From Parashewanella hymeniacidonis (GTDB lineage: Bacteria > Pseudomonadota > Gammaproteobacteria > Enterobacterales > Shewanellaceae): 64,000 nt of DNA. Position numbers and translations under genes: made by a program. Shown here piece after piece: positions 53,118 through 62,921 of this stretch (within the stretch, counting starts at the first letter, position 1; every line of letters starts with the position of its first letter). Location of the stretch: positions 1 through 64,000 of the forward strand of contig NZ_JAFEUN010000007.1 in NCBI RefSeq assembly GCF_016900895.1, written 5' to 3'. The notes beneath the pieces are model-generated. The model was given only the letters and a program-made list of their open reading frames with translations, made no database searches and had not been told where the DNA came from.

Positions 53118-53815
53118 TACTGACCCCTCTTTTTAATATGATGTCTAACCCAAGGCGTGAGGAGGGAAAAACCGAACAAAGCTGTCAAAAGTGTCACTAG
53201 GCTAAAAAACGATAACAGAGGATTATGAATATCCTCGCCTTCCCAGTAATCCATAATGTGAAATCGCCAAAACCAATCAAAAGCACGCCAATAGTTATGC
53301 CGCTTTCCTACTAAACGACCGCTATCGGCACTGAAATATAATGTGTCATCAGCCAAGCTATCAAACGTAACTTTCCAAACTGACTTATGGCGAGAACTAA
53401 TTTCAGTCGGTGGTGCTGGCAACAACGTAATGTCTTTAATTGCCGATGAGTGTGCGTACCATTGATGAACTTGATGTTTGATATAAACACGATCGATCGT
53501 TGATGCAGGTTGCTTTGTTACCATATCAATACGATATAACTTATCGTCGATATAGAATTGGACTTCTGGAGTAGGCGTTGACAGAACTAATTTGATACGT
53601 TTTGCCGCTGGATATGCATTGTATGTCTGATTAAAATTTTGATTGATGGACGCTGAGATGGGGTGAACATTTACAGGCGTTTTAATTAAGTCATTGCCTC
53701 TAATGAAATTAATATCTGTCAGTACCATGTAACTACCAGATAACCCCCAAATACAAAATTGCAGTAAGGCAATCAGCGACAAAATCCAATGCCACTTCCT
53801 GAAGCGTTTCCACAT
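53117..53815 (-). CDS. PepSY-domain membrane protein (first of a tandem pair)
   Basis: 232 residues, the same length and layout as the next gene: MWKRFRKWHWILSLIALLQF, a transmembrane helix, a periplasmic PepSY-like region (VYIKHQVHQWYAHSSAIKDI, LYFSADSGRLVGKRHNYWRA), FRFHIMDYW-like core (FWRFHIMDYWEGEDIHN) and a C-terminal helix (FFSLVTLLTALFGFSLLTPW). The pair looks like a duplication and may form a heterodimer. Possible roles in electron or iron chemistry are by analogy with PepSY-TM neighbours only. Confidence 0.8.
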   Translation of the reverse strand: MWKRFRKWHWILSLIALLQFCIWGLSGSYMVLTDINFIRGNDLIKTPVNVHPISASINQNFNQTYNAYPAAKRIKLVLSTPTPEVQFYIDDKLYRIDMVTKQPASTIDRVYIKHQVHQWYAHSSAIKDITLLPAPPTEISSRHKSVWKVTFDSLADDTLYFSADSGRLVGKRHNYWRAFDWFWRFHIMDYWEGEDIHNPLLSFFSLVTLLTALFGFSLLTPWVRHHIKKRGQ

Positions 53816-54030
53816 GAAAATAAAATGCCCCGTTGTTATTTTTGTTGCATTGAACGGATTAATTGCGATCCAGCTTAAGGAAGTTTGTGATCAAATTAAA
53901 CCTTTAACGAATTAATAAATAATTTAGATCAACTTTAACCTAAAAATTGAAACCTATATTCAACAAGGGCTGCGGCATAAAAAAGGCCGCCAAAGCGCAT
54001 TACATCTGGATTTTAGCAAGTGAACAAATC

Positions 54031-54095
54031 TTGACTTTTCTTGCCAACTATCTCTAAACTTAGCTTTGGTGGGAAATTGTGGGTATTTGTGGATC
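54031..54095 (+). promoter_or_regulatory. mraZ promoter with three MraZ-binding boxes
   Basis: TTGACT (54031-54036) and TAAACT (54055-54060), spaced 18 bases, form a plausible promoter. Just downstream GTGGG (54069), GTGGG (54079) and GTGGA (54089) repeat at exact 10-base intervals, the known MraZ operator pattern of TGGG boxes with five-base spacers. MraZ would therefore repress its own operon here. The rest of the 53816-54178 gap shows no gene. Confidence 0.8.
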
Positions 54096-54178
54096 TTAAT
54101 TCTAAAAGCATAGATAAACTTTCTAGATGTGCATAGGAAAAACCATGCGATTTAGTTGTTCAACAAGGATGATATAAC

Positions 54179-54637
54179 GTGTTTTCAGGTGCTAGCAGTA
54201 TCAACTTAGATGCGAAAGGTCGGTTCGCCATTCCGGTACGATACCGAGATCTGTTGCGAGTTGAATCTGAAGGCAAGCTGGTAATCACGGTTGATATCCA
54301 ATCTTCTTGTTTATTGCTTTACCCTCTAAATGAATGGCACCAAATTGAAGCAAAGCTGATGCAATTGTCTGATACTCAACCCACAGAAAGGGCTTTGAAA
54401 CGATTGTTACTCGGCCACGCCCACGAATGCGAATTAGACAATAATGGTCGCATCCTTTTGCCATTACCACTGAGGCAGTATGCAAATTTAAAAAAGCATA
54501 CCATGCTGGTGGGTCAACTGAACAAATTTGAATTGTGGGATGCTGATTTATGGCAGCAGCTCATAGAAGAAAGTAAACAAAAAATTGCCACTGAAGACTT
54601 AGCGAGTAATGAACGTCTCGCTGACTTTTCGTTGTAG
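54179..54637 (+). CDS. mraZ: Transcriptional regulator MraZ
   Basis: 152 residues starting at GTG (AAGGATGA upstream). Two SpoVT/AbrB-like halves: [20 protein letters not shown] and [20 protein letters not shown]. It binds the boxes upstream and controls the division and cell-wall (dcw) cluster. First gene of the cluster; rsmH follows after 31 bases. Confidence 0.96.
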   Translation: MFSGASSINLDAKGRFAIPVRYRDLLRVESEGKLVITVDIQSSCLLLYPLNEWHQIEAKLMQLSDTQPTERALKRLLLGHAHECELDNNGRILLPLPLRQYANLKKHTMLVGQLNKFELWDADLWQQLIEESKQKIATEDLASNERLADFSL

Positions 54638-54668
54638 TGAATGTAGTGAAACAGAAAAGAAGAGCTTT

Positions 54669-55610
54669 ATGAGTGAAAAATTCGCCCACGTGTCTGTACT
54701 GCTAAAAGAAACAGTAGATGGACTGAAGATTAAACCAGATGGCATCTATATTGATGGAACCTTTGGACGTGGGGGGCATTCAAGCCTCGTTTTGTCTCAA
54801 CTTGGCGTAAACGGTAGATTAATTGCGATTGATCGAGATCCACAGGCCATTGAAGCCTCAAAACGTTTTGCTGATGATGAACGTTTTCAGATCGTTCATG
54901 GCGGTTTTGGGCAATTAGAAAGTTATATCAGAGATCTTGGGCTTGCAGGAAAAATTGATGGCGTATTGCTCGATTTAGGTGTGTCGTCACCTCAGTTAGA
55001 TGATGCCGAGCGTGGATTCAGTTTTTTACGAGATGGCCCATTGGACATGCGTATGGATAATAGCCAAGGGCAAACTGCAGCAGAGTGGATTGCTCGTGCA
55101 GAAATTGAAGATATGGCTTGGGTATTCAAAACCTACGGTGAAGAAAAAAATTCACGGCATATTGCTCGCTGCATAGCCGCTGACAGAGAAAAAATACCTT
55201 TTTTGAGAACCAAAGAGTTAGCGGATCTGATTTTTCGTATTACCAAGAAAAAAGAAAAGAATAAACATCCCGCAACTCGAGTGTTTCAAGCCATTCGTAT
55301 TTATATTAACAGTGAATTAGAACAGATCGATCAAGCATTAGAAGGTGCATTAAACGTGTTAGCACCCGAAGGGCGTTTGTCCGTGATCAGTTTCCATTCA
55401 CTGGAAGATAGAATGGTAAAACGGTTTATTCGCCGCAACAGTCAAGCACCAGAAGTACCGTTTGGTATGCCAATCAGCAATGAAGAGCTCGATAAGCAAC
55501 GTAAGCTCAAACCTATTGGTAAAGCACAAAAACCATCAGAAGCTGAACTTGAATTGAATCCGAGAGCAAGAAGTTCTGTATTGAGAGTCGCAGAACGACG
55601 GGAATATTAA
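54669..55610 (+). CDS. rsmH: 16S rRNA m4C1402 methyltransferase
   Basis: 313 residues from ATG 54669, the same length as E. coli Rsm[14 protein letters not shown], the SAM-binding [49 protein letters not shown], and [20 protein letters not shown]. Methylates 16S rRNA at C1402. Second gene of the dcw cluster. Confidence 0.97.
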   Translation: MSEKFAHVSVLLKETVDGLKIKPDGIYIDGTFGRGGHSSLVLSQLGVNGRLIAIDRDPQAIEASKRFADDERFQIVHGGFGQLESYIRDLGLAGKIDGVLLDLGVSSPQLDDAERGFSFLRDGPLDMRMDNSQGQTAAEWIARAEIEDMAWVFKTYGEEKNSRHIARCIAADREKIPFLRTKELADLIFRITKKKEKNKHPATRVFQAIRIYINSELEQIDQALEGALNVLAPEGRLSVISFHSLEDRMVKRFIRRNSQAPEVPFGMPISNEELDKQRKLKPIGKAQKPSEAELELNPRARSSVLRVAERREY

Positions 55611-55616
55611 GGAATT

Positions 55617-55934
55617 ATGATGACAAAAGGACAGTTGAGCCTACCGAGGATCATATTTCAGGATCTCATGAATCATAAGGTTCTGCTTTTTCTGTCGTCT
55701 GTCGTCATTTTCAGTGCATTAGCCGTCGTGTATTACAGTCATGAAACTCGTGAGTTAACGAACGAATGGGATCGCCAGTTACAAGAGCGAGACAGTTTAG
55801 ATATTGAGTGGCGGAATTTGTTGCTCGAAGAACAAGCACAAACAGAACACAGTAGAATTATTCGAATTGCAACGAAAGATCTTCATATGAAACGGCCGTT
55901 GCCAAAAGAAGAGATTGTGGTGAAATTACCATGA
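55617..55934 (+). CDS. ftsL: Cell division protein FtsL
   Basis: 105 residues, a bitopic membrane protein: short cytoplasmic head, one transmembrane helix (VLLFLSSVVIFSALAVVYYS) and a periplasmic coiled-coil-like region (RQLQERDSLDIEWRNLLLEE). It acts in the FtsQLB complex that activates septal synthesis. SD GGAATT precedes the ATG and the stop overlaps the ftsI start (ATGA). Assignment is secure from position and design because the sequence is poorly conserved. Confidence 0.93.
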   Translation: MMTKGQLSLPRIIFQDLMNHKVLLFLSSVVIFSALAVVYYSHETRELTNEWDRQLQERDSLDIEWRNLLLEEQAQTEHSRIIRIATKDLHMKRPLPKEEIVVKLP

Positions 55935-57667
55935 GCAAACAAGCAAAGAAGAAACAGCAACCTCAATTAATCCCGGTTCGTCTATACGTGCTAGTGGGCT
56001 TTGTGTGCCTGATGTTTGTTAGCTTAATTGTGCGTGCGGCTTATATTCAGCTCGTTGAACCAGAGCGCTTACGCAAAGAAAGTGATATGCGTACGTTAAG
56101 AACAACGAGTACAGAGGTACATCGTGGTTTGATTACAGATCGTAACGGTGAAATGTTAGCAGTGAGCGTACCGGTCAGAGCCGTATGGGTAGATCCCAAA
56201 GTCGTACATGAACGTGGTGGCCTAAGAGAACGTCGCCGTTGGCAAGCATTAGCCGATGTGTTGCAACTTCCAGTTGAAAAAGTACTGCAACGGGTTACGG
56301 TCAATCCCAAAAAACGTTTTACCTATCTTAAACGACAAGTCACACCTGCTGTCGCCGATTATATTCGCCAGTTAAAATTGCCGGGCGTATACCTTAAAGC
56401 GGAATCACGCCGGTATTACCCAACCAGTGAAATTGATGCACAACTTATCGGTATTACTAATATCGATGATAAAGGCATTGAAGGTATTGAACGCGCGTAT
56501 GACCAATGGCTAACGGGTACACCGTCTAAGCAACAAGTGCGTAAGTCTCGTGATGGAAAAGTCGTTGAAAGACTGGATGTGGTTCAGCAAGGTGAAAACT
56601 CCAATGATTTAGTATTGAGTCTTGATCAGCGAATCCAAGCCCTAGCTTATCGAGAGTTGAAGCGAGCAACAGAATACACTCAAGCAACGTCAGGTAGCAT
56701 TGTCGTATTGGATGTACACACTGGCGAAGTGTTGGCAATGGCTAATACGCCTTCATATAACCCTAATTCGAGGGAAGGTTTGCAAAGCTATCGAATGCGA
56801 AACCGAGCCTTAACGGATTCTTATGAGCCTGGCTCAACCATTAAACCCTTTGTGGTTGCAGCTGGTTTAGAAGCCGGAACAATCAAAGAACACGAGCTTA
56901 TTCCAACGTCTCCGGGATGGATGCGTATTGGTGGCCGTAGAGTAAGAGATTCCAATAATCATGGCGATATGTCTTTATCTCAAGTACTGATTAAATCCAG
57001 TAATGTGGGGATCAGTAAAGTGGCGTTGTCAATGCCTGTTGAGCAGCTGTTGGGAACATATCAATCAATGGGGCTAGGAAATTATTCGGGCATTGATTTG
57101 ATTGGTGAAAGTGCTGGCATAATTCACGATAGACCACGTTGGTCTGACTTTGAACGTGCAACGTTGTCGTTTGGTTATGGACTTACTGCAACACCACTGC
57201 AGTTGGCTCGTATGTATGCCACATTGGGCAGCGGCGGAATCTTGTACCCGACATCCATTTTAAAATTAACCAAACAACCTGAAGGACAAAGAGTGCTTGA
57301 ACCGCATGTTGCTGAAAGTGTGATGAAAATGCTAGTTGGAGTGACAGAAAAGGGCGGTACGGCAACCAAAGCACACATTGCAGGTTACCCCATTGCTGGC
57401 AAAACCGGAACGAGTCGTAAGGCCGTTGCAGGTGGTTATGGTGATGATTATGTAGGTTTATTTGCTGGTGTAGCACCAATCAATAACCCAAGACTCGCAA
57501 TTACCGTAGTGATTAATGAGCCTAAAGGCGATCATTATTACGGTGGTGATGTTGCTGGACCCGTATTTGCAAAAGTGATGTCAGGGGCATTACAAATGCT
57601 CAATGTTGAGCCAATTAGCTCAACCGAACAGTCTAGAATGGCGGCTTATTCTCGGGGAGTAAAATAA
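55931..57667 (+). CDS. ftsI: Peptidoglycan transpeptidase FtsI (PBP3)
   Basis: 578 residues. One N-terminal transmembrane helix (LYVLVGFVCLMFVSLIVRAA), a pedestal domain (RGLITDRNGEMLAVSVPVRA), and the penicillin-binding domain with Ser302 in EPGSTIKPF, SSN at 356-358 and KTGTS starting at Lys491. It cross-links septal peptidoglycan with FtsW. Its stop overlaps the murE ATG. Confidence 0.97.
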   Translation: MSKQAKKKQQPQLIPVRLYVLVGFVCLMFVSLIVRAAYIQLVEPERLRKESDMRTLRTTSTEVHRGLITDRNGEMLAVSVPVRAVWVDPKVVHERGGLRERRRWQALADVLQLPVEKVLQRVTVNPKKRFTYLKRQVTPAVADYIRQLKLPGVYLKAESRRYYPTSEIDAQLIGITNIDDKGIEGIERAYDQWLTGTPSKQQVRKSRDGKVVERLDVVQQGENSNDLVLSLDQRIQALAYRELKRATEYTQATSGSIVVLDVHTGEVLAMANTPSYNPNSREGLQSYRMRNRALTDSYEPGSTIKPFVVAAGLEAGTIKEHELIPTSPGWMRIGGRRVRDSNNHGDMSLSQVLIKSSNVGISKVALSMPVEQLLGTYQSMGLGNYSGIDLIGESAGIIHDRPRWSDFERATLSFGYGLTATPLQLARMYATLGSGGILYPTSILKLTKQPEGQRVLEPHVAESVMKMLVGVTEKGGTATKAHIAGYPIAGKTGTSRKAVAGGYGDDYVGLFAGVAPINNPRLAITVVINEPKGDHYYGGDVAGPVFAKVMSGALQMLNVEPISSTEQSRMAAYSRGVK

Positions 57668-59133
57668 TGCTGATTAAAGATCTCCTTGCGCCATGGTTTC
57701 ATTACAGTGGCGAAGAGAGTGTAAAAGAATTACAGCTGGATAGTCGAAACATCACTTTAGGTGATGTTTTTGTCGCAGTACCAGGTTACGAAGTTGATGG
57801 TCGCAAATTCATTCCATCGGCTTTCGAAAAAGGGGCTAATGCGGCGTTAGTGCATACCGATGAACCGGATGAACATGGAAAGGTGACTCGTTCAGAACAA
57901 GGTCTATTGATATATTTTTTTCGTTTAAACGCTCAATTATCAGCATTAGCGATGCAGCGATATCCTATTGACCCAATTCGAATGACGGTAATTGGCGTAA
58001 CGGGCACTAATGGTAAAACTACAGTGACGCAGCTGATTGCCCAATTGAGTGAAGGCATTGGCAAGACCGCTGCTGTTATGGGAACGACGGGTAACGGATT
58101 GTGGGGACAATTGGAAGAAACGGTCAATACTACTTCTGATGCCATTACCGTAATGCGTGAATTACATCGCTATCAAAATTTAGGTGCTCTCACCTGTGCT
58201 ATGGAAATTTCCAGTCACGGTTTAGTGCAACATCGTGTTGATGCTGTCCCGTTTTCAACAGCAATTATGACCAATTTAAGCCGTGATCATCTTGATTTTC
58301 ATGGTGATATGCGATCGTACTCCAAAGCTAAGCAGACACTCTTTAAATTTATCAGCCTCAATAATGGCTTATTGAATTTCGATGATGAAACGGCGCAATC
58401 ATGGCGTTTCGATCTTAAACCTCAAATTGCGAGAAGCTTTAGCTTAAAAGATGATATCAATGCCGAGTTTTACATTGAGGATGCGCAGTTTAGCAATATA
58501 GGTGTACAAGCACAGTTAGTTTGGCCAGAGGGGCGGGCACAGCTTGAGTCACCGCTACTGGGTATGTTTAATCTGTCCAATCTTGTTGCGGCTATTGCAG
58601 CATTGTATTTAGAAGGTGCAGATATGAGCTTGCTGTTAGAACAAGCAAAATATCTAAAGCCTGCCATGGGTCGGATGGAACAATATCAAAAAGACGATGT
58701 TGCTGTTGTGGTTGATTATGCTCATACACCTGATGCACTTGAAAAAGCACTCCAAACACTGAGGCAGCATTGCCAAGGTGATTTATGGTGTGTGTTTGGT
58801 TGCGGTGGTGATCGTGACAAAGGTAAACGCCCAATAATGGCGGCCGCCGCTGAAAGTTATGCCGATAATGTGGTACTCACAAGCGATAATCCACGCCGTG
58901 AAAAACCGGAGTCGATCATTGAAGATGTACTGACAGGTTTCAATGAACCAGAACGAATTACTGTGTGCGTTGATCGAGTCGAAGCAATTAAGAACAGCGT
59001 TCAGCATGCCAAGCAGGGCGATATTATTCTTGTGGCCGGCAAGGGGCATGAAACTTATCAGGAAATTGATGGTGTTAAACATGACTACGATGAGCGTGCA
59101 TTGATCGCACGGTTGATGGAGGCGTCTGGATGA
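57667..59133 (+). CDS. murE: UDP-MurNAc-L-Ala-D-Glu:meso-diaminopimelate ligase
   Basis: 488 residues. Mur-ligase P-loop VIGVTGTNGKTTVTQLIAQL, EISSHGLVQHRVDAVPF, YAHTPDALEKALQTLRQHCQ and TSDNPRREKPE: the DNPR motif marks preference for meso-diaminopimelate. Cytoplasmic peptidoglycan precursor synthesis. Overlaps murF by four bases. Confidence 0.97.
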   Translation: MLIKDLLAPWFHYSGEESVKELQLDSRNITLGDVFVAVPGYEVDGRKFIPSAFEKGANAALVHTDEPDEHGKVTRSEQGLLIYFFRLNAQLSALAMQRYPIDPIRMTVIGVTGTNGKTTVTQLIAQLSEGIGKTAAVMGTTGNGLWGQLEETVNTTSDAITVMRELHRYQNLGALTCAMEISSHGLVQHRVDAVPFSTAIMTNLSRDHLDFHGDMRSYSKAKQTLFKFISLNNGLLNFDDETAQSWRFDLKPQIARSFSLKDDINAEFYIEDAQFSNIGVQAQLVWPEGRAQLESPLLGMFNLSNLVAAIAALYLEGADMSLLLEQAKYLKPAMGRMEQYQKDDVAVVVDYAHTPDALEKALQTLRQHCQGDLWCVFGCGGDRDKGKRPIMAAAAESYADNVVLTSDNPRREKPESIIEDVLTGFNEPERITVCVDRVEAIKNSVQHAKQGDIILVAGKGHETYQEIDGVKHDYDERALIARLMEASG

Positions 59134-60512
59134 TTCTGTTGTCTCTTTCCGAGTTAGCGAAAGCGTTAAATGCCGACTTAGTTGGCGAAGATTGCCTAAT
59201 TGAAGCCGTCAGTACAGACAGTCGCTCAATTCCTGAATACGGAATGTTTATTGCGCTCAAAGGTGACCGTTTTGATGCCCATGATTTTGTTAATGATGCA
59301 TTATGCCAACAAGCAACCGCAATATTGGTTTCAAAACGTTTAGATGTGAGCATCCCTCAATTGGTGGTTGCTGACACTAGGGTTGCTTTAGGGTTGCTCG
59401 GCGCATACGTACGCCAGCAACTGGATATTAAAGCGATTGCAATTACGGGCTCCAATGGTAAAACCTCAGTAAAAGAGATGGTGGCGAGTATTTTCTCTGA
59501 ACAATACTCTGTGCTCTACACTGCAGGAAACTTCAACAATGACATTGGTGCACCATTGACGTTATTGCGCCTAGAGCCACAACATCAAATTGGTGTTTTT
59601 GAGCTGGGTGCTAATCACAAAGGTGAAATTGATTACACCTCAAACCTCGTTAAACCTGATGTTGCATTAGTGAACAATATTGGTGCCGCACACCTTGAAG
59701 GTTTTGGCAGTATTGAAGCTATCTCAGAAGCGAAATCTGAAATTTATTACCACCTGAAATCAGGTGGAACGGCTGTCGTAAATCAAGACGATAAGTTCGC
59801 ACCGTATTTAAAAGACGTCGCTAAAGCACACAACATCATCACGTTTGGGTTAAGCGATGGCGCTGATGTCACCGCTACAAACGTACAAAGTACTGTTGAT
59901 GGCCGATTTGGGTTTACGCTCAAAACAGCCAAAGGTCATCAAGGCATCCAACTCAAACTTTCGGGTCAGCATCAAGTGCTTAATGCACTGGCTGCAACGG
60001 CTATCGCGTTAGCGTTGAATGTCGACTTAGAGACGATTAAAGAAGGGCTTGAAAAATTAGAGCTGGTAAAAGGCCGTATGCAACCACATCAACTTGGGCG
60101 TTTACTCCTTGTTGATGATAGCTATAATGCCAATCCTTCATCAGTTAAGGCCGCTATTGATTGGCTTAGCGAACGTGACGGCGTTAAGGTTTTGATATTG
60201 GGAGATTTGGCTGAGGTCGGTAGCGAGGCATCGCACATGCTGCAAGAGCTCGGTCAATATATTCAGAAAACCTCGCTCACGCATGTTTTGACATTAGGGA
60301 ATGAGGTAGCTGCACTTTCAAAAGCAAGCCGTTCAAATGGATGTGACGGAAAACATTTTGACAATATTAATAAGTTAAAGAAGTACTTGATGACAAACAT
60401 TTTCACCCAACAAGGGGCGATTAACTTGTTAGTAAAAGGATCGCGAAGCGCCGCAATGGAACGTGTCGTAGAAGCTGTATTAATCGCACACAACAGCGGG
60501 GAATTGATTTAA
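59130..60512 (+). CDS. murF: UDP-MurNAc-tripeptide:D-Ala-D-Ala ligase
   Basis: 460 residues. [20 protein letters not shown] is the ATP loop; [54 protein letters not shown] and [18 protein letters not shown] are MurF signatures. It adds D-Ala-D-Ala to complete the pentapeptide precursor. Its stop shares a base with the mraY start. Confidence 0.97.
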   Translation: MILLSLSELAKALNADLVGEDCLIEAVSTDSRSIPEYGMFIALKGDRFDAHDFVNDALCQQATAILVSKRLDVSIPQLVVADTRVALGLLGAYVRQQLDIKAIAITGSNGKTSVKEMVASIFSEQYSVLYTAGNFNNDIGAPLTLLRLEPQHQIGVFELGANHKGEIDYTSNLVKPDVALVNNIGAAHLEGFGSIEAISEAKSEIYYHLKSGGTAVVNQDDKFAPYLKDVAKAHNIITFGLSDGADVTATNVQSTVDGRFGFTLKTAKGHQGIQLKLSGQHQVLNALAATAIALALNVDLETIKEGLEKLELVKGRMQPHQLGRLLLVDDSYNANPSSVKAAIDWLSERDGVKVLILGDLAEVGSEASHMLQELGQYIQKTSLTHVLTLGNEVAALSKASRSNGCDGKHFDNINKLKKYLMTNIFTQQGAINLLVKGSRSAAMERVVEAVLIAHNSGELI

Positions 60513-61594
60513 TGCTGGTATACCTAGCGGAGTATTTAACCCAGTTTTATTCTGGGTTTCACGTTTTTTCTTATTTAACGTTCAGAGCCATTTTAGGTCT
60601 GTTAACCGCACTTTTATTCAGTTTATGGTTAGGGCCAAAATTGATCGAGCGTTTACAATTGATGCAAATTGGGCAAGTGGTTCGTAATGACGGTCCTGAA
60701 TCTCACTTTAGTAAGCGTGGCACACCTACGATGGGTGGTTTGCTGATCTTATTTGGTATTTTTGCCAGTGTGTTATTGTGGGGAGATTTATCCAGTCGCT
60801 ATGTTTGGGTCGTTCTTTTCACTCTGTTCAGCTTTGGATTGATCGGTTTTATTGACGACTATCGTAAAGTGGTCAGAAAAGATCCTAAGGGATTGATTGC
60901 AAGATGGAAGTACATATTCCAAAGTCTTGCAGCGCTCGTGGTGGCGTTTTACTTATATTCGAGTTCAGTTCGTCCAGATGAAACCCAATTAGTAATACCG
61001 TTTTTTAAAGATGTGATGCCGCAACTGGGTATCTTCTTTGTCATTTTAGCGTATTTCACGATTGTCGGTTCAAGCAACGCAGTTAACCTAACCGATGGGC
61101 TTGATGGTTTAGCTATCATGCCGACAGTAATGGTTGCTGGCGCATTTGCGTTAATTTCTTACCTGTCTGGTCATGCTCAGTTTGCCGAGTATTTACATAT
61201 TCCCTATTTACCAGGTTCTGGAGAGTTAGTGATTGTCTGTACCGCCATTATTGGGGCAGGTTTGGGCTTTTTATGGTTTAACACCTATCCAGCTCAAGTG
61301 TTTATGGGCGATGTGGGATCATTGTCATTGGGTGCGGCTTTAGGTGTGATTGCAGTATTAGTTCGCCAAGAGATCTTACTTGTGATCATGGGTGGCGTGT
61401 TTGTAATGGAAACGGTTTCGGTAATCTTGCAAGTTGGCTCATATAAGTTCCGCGGTCAACGTATTTTTAGAATGGCACCGATTCACCACCATTACGAATT
61501 AAAAGGCTGGCCGGAGCCACGGGTAATCGTGCGATTTTGGATCATCTCTCTATTCCTAGTCATGCTGGGTTTAGCCACCTTGAAGTTGAGATAA
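60512..61594 (+). CDS. mraY: Phospho-MurNAc-pentapeptide translocase MraY
   Basis: 360 residues with about ten transmembrane helices. [40 protein letters not shown] (catalytic Asp pair) and [20 protein letters not shown], plus [20 protein letters not shown] at the end, are the diagnostic motifs. It makes lipid I on undecaprenyl phosphate in the inner membrane. Confidence 0.98.
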   Translation: MLVYLAEYLTQFYSGFHVFSYLTFRAILGLLTALLFSLWLGPKLIERLQLMQIGQVVRNDGPESHFSKRGTPTMGGLLILFGIFASVLLWGDLSSRYVWVVLFTLFSFGLIGFIDDYRKVVRKDPKGLIARWKYIFQSLAALVVAFYLYSSSVRPDETQLVIPFFKDVMPQLGIFFVILAYFTIVGSSNAVNLTDGLDGLAIMPTVMVAGAFALISYLSGHAQFAEYLHIPYLPGSGELVIVCTAIIGAGLGFLWFNTYPAQVFMGDVGSLSLGAALGVIAVLVRQEILLVIMGGVFVMETVSVILQVGSYKFRGQRIFRMAPIHHHYELKGWPEPRVIVRFWIISLFLVMLGLATLKLR

Positions 61595-61598
61595 AACA

Positions 61599-62921
61599 AT
61601 GAAAAGCACTCATACTCATATCGTACTTGGACTGGGAGTCACTGGACTTTCTGTTGTGCGTTATTTGTGTAACCAAGGGATTGTACCTTTGGTGATGGAT
61701 ACTCGTGAACATCCATCGGGTGCAGCAAAACTTCAAGATGAATTTCCTACAGTGCCGCTGAAAACAGGTAGTTTCGATGTACGCCTGCTGATCCAAGCAA
61801 ATCAGATCATTATCAGCCCCGGAATTGCGATTGATACTCCTGAAGTGAAAGCTGCTATTGACGTTGGCATTGAAGTTATCGGTGATATTGAACTGTTTGC
61901 ACGTGCGTTAAAAAAACAGCCTCCAAAAGTGATTGGGATTACGGGTTCTAACGGAAAATCAACTGTTACAACGATGGTTGGCGAAATAGCCAAAGCTGCG
62001 GGACTCACGGTTGCTGTTGGTGGCAATATTGGTACGCCAGCACTGGACTTGTTGAAATTAGACGCAGACTTGTACGTTTTAGAGTTAAGCAGTTTTCAAT
62101 TAGAGACCACATCAACGTTAAATTGTATTGCTGCGACGTGTTTAAATATCTCTGCGGATCATATGGACAGATATGATTCGATTAATACCTATCGAGATGC
62201 CAAACACCGTTTATATCGTCAATCAAAACTGTGTGTCATTAATCGCCAAGACTCTATGACTAAGCCAATTGAAGCGTCTAATGTAATTAGCTTTGGATTA
62301 GATGTACCCGAATCAGATGATTGGGGTATTGCTAATGGCCAGTTTGTTCGTGGCATGAGTGAAATCATGCCAATAACAGACGCCGCTGCCGTTGGCAGTC
62401 ACAATCAATCGAATATTCTTGCGGCTATGGCACTTGCTGAAGCTGCAGACATCTCACGAACAGCGATGATTGAGGTGGTACAGCATTTTAAAGGCTTAGC
62501 ACATCGTTGTGAGAAAGTGGACGAGGTTGGCGGGGTCATCTATATCAATGACTCTAAAGCGACAAATGTTGGTGCGACACTGGCAGCATTACATGGCCTA
62601 AAGGACGAACTAGGCGACATTATTTTAATTGCTGGTGGTGATGCCAAAGGCGCAGTTCTTAAACCGTTGTCGGAAGGATTAGCGTTTGTAAGTCAGCTAA
62701 TCGTATTTGGTAAGGATGCGTCCAGCTTAGCGAAGCTCCATAATGACACTCTTGTCGTAAATAACATGAGTGAAGCAGTTATCAAGGCCGCAGAGTGTGC
62801 TGATGCGGGTGATATTGTATTGTTATCGCCAGCCTGTGCATCCCTAGATATGTATAAGAATTTTGCCGAGCGTGGCAATGATTTTAGACAAGAGGTTGGG
62901 AGGCTGCATGGCAACGAATGA
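61599..62921 (+). CDS. murD: UDP-MurNAc-L-alanine:D-glutamate ligase
   Basis: 440 residues. Begins HIVLGLGVTGLSVVRYLCNQ; the ATP loop is VIGITGSNGKSTVTTMVGEI, with LELSSFQLETTSTLN, NDSKATNVGATLAALHGL and LLSPACASLDMYKNFAERGN. It adds D-Glu to UDP-MurNAc-L-Ala. It overlaps ftsW by 14 bases. Confidence 0.97.
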   Translation: MKSTHTHIVLGLGVTGLSVVRYLCNQGIVPLVMDTREHPSGAAKLQDEFPTVPLKTGSFDVRLLIQANQIIISPGIAIDTPEVKAAIDVGIEVIGDIELFARALKKQPPKVIGITGSNGKSTVTTMVGEIAKAAGLTVAVGGNIGTPALDLLKLDADLYVLELSSFQLETTSTLNCIAATCLNISADHMDRYDSINTYRDAKHRLYRQSKLCVINRQDSMTKPIEASNVISFGLDVPESDDWGIANGQFVRGMSEIMPITDAAAVGSHNQSNILAAMALAEAADISRTAMIEVVQHFKGLAHRCEKVDEVGGVIYINDSKATNVGATLAALHGLKDELGDIILIAGGDAKGAVLKPLSEGLAFVSQLIVFGKDASSLAKLHNDTLVVNNMSEAVIKAAECADAGDIVLLSPACASLDMYKNFAERGNDFRQEVGRLHGNE

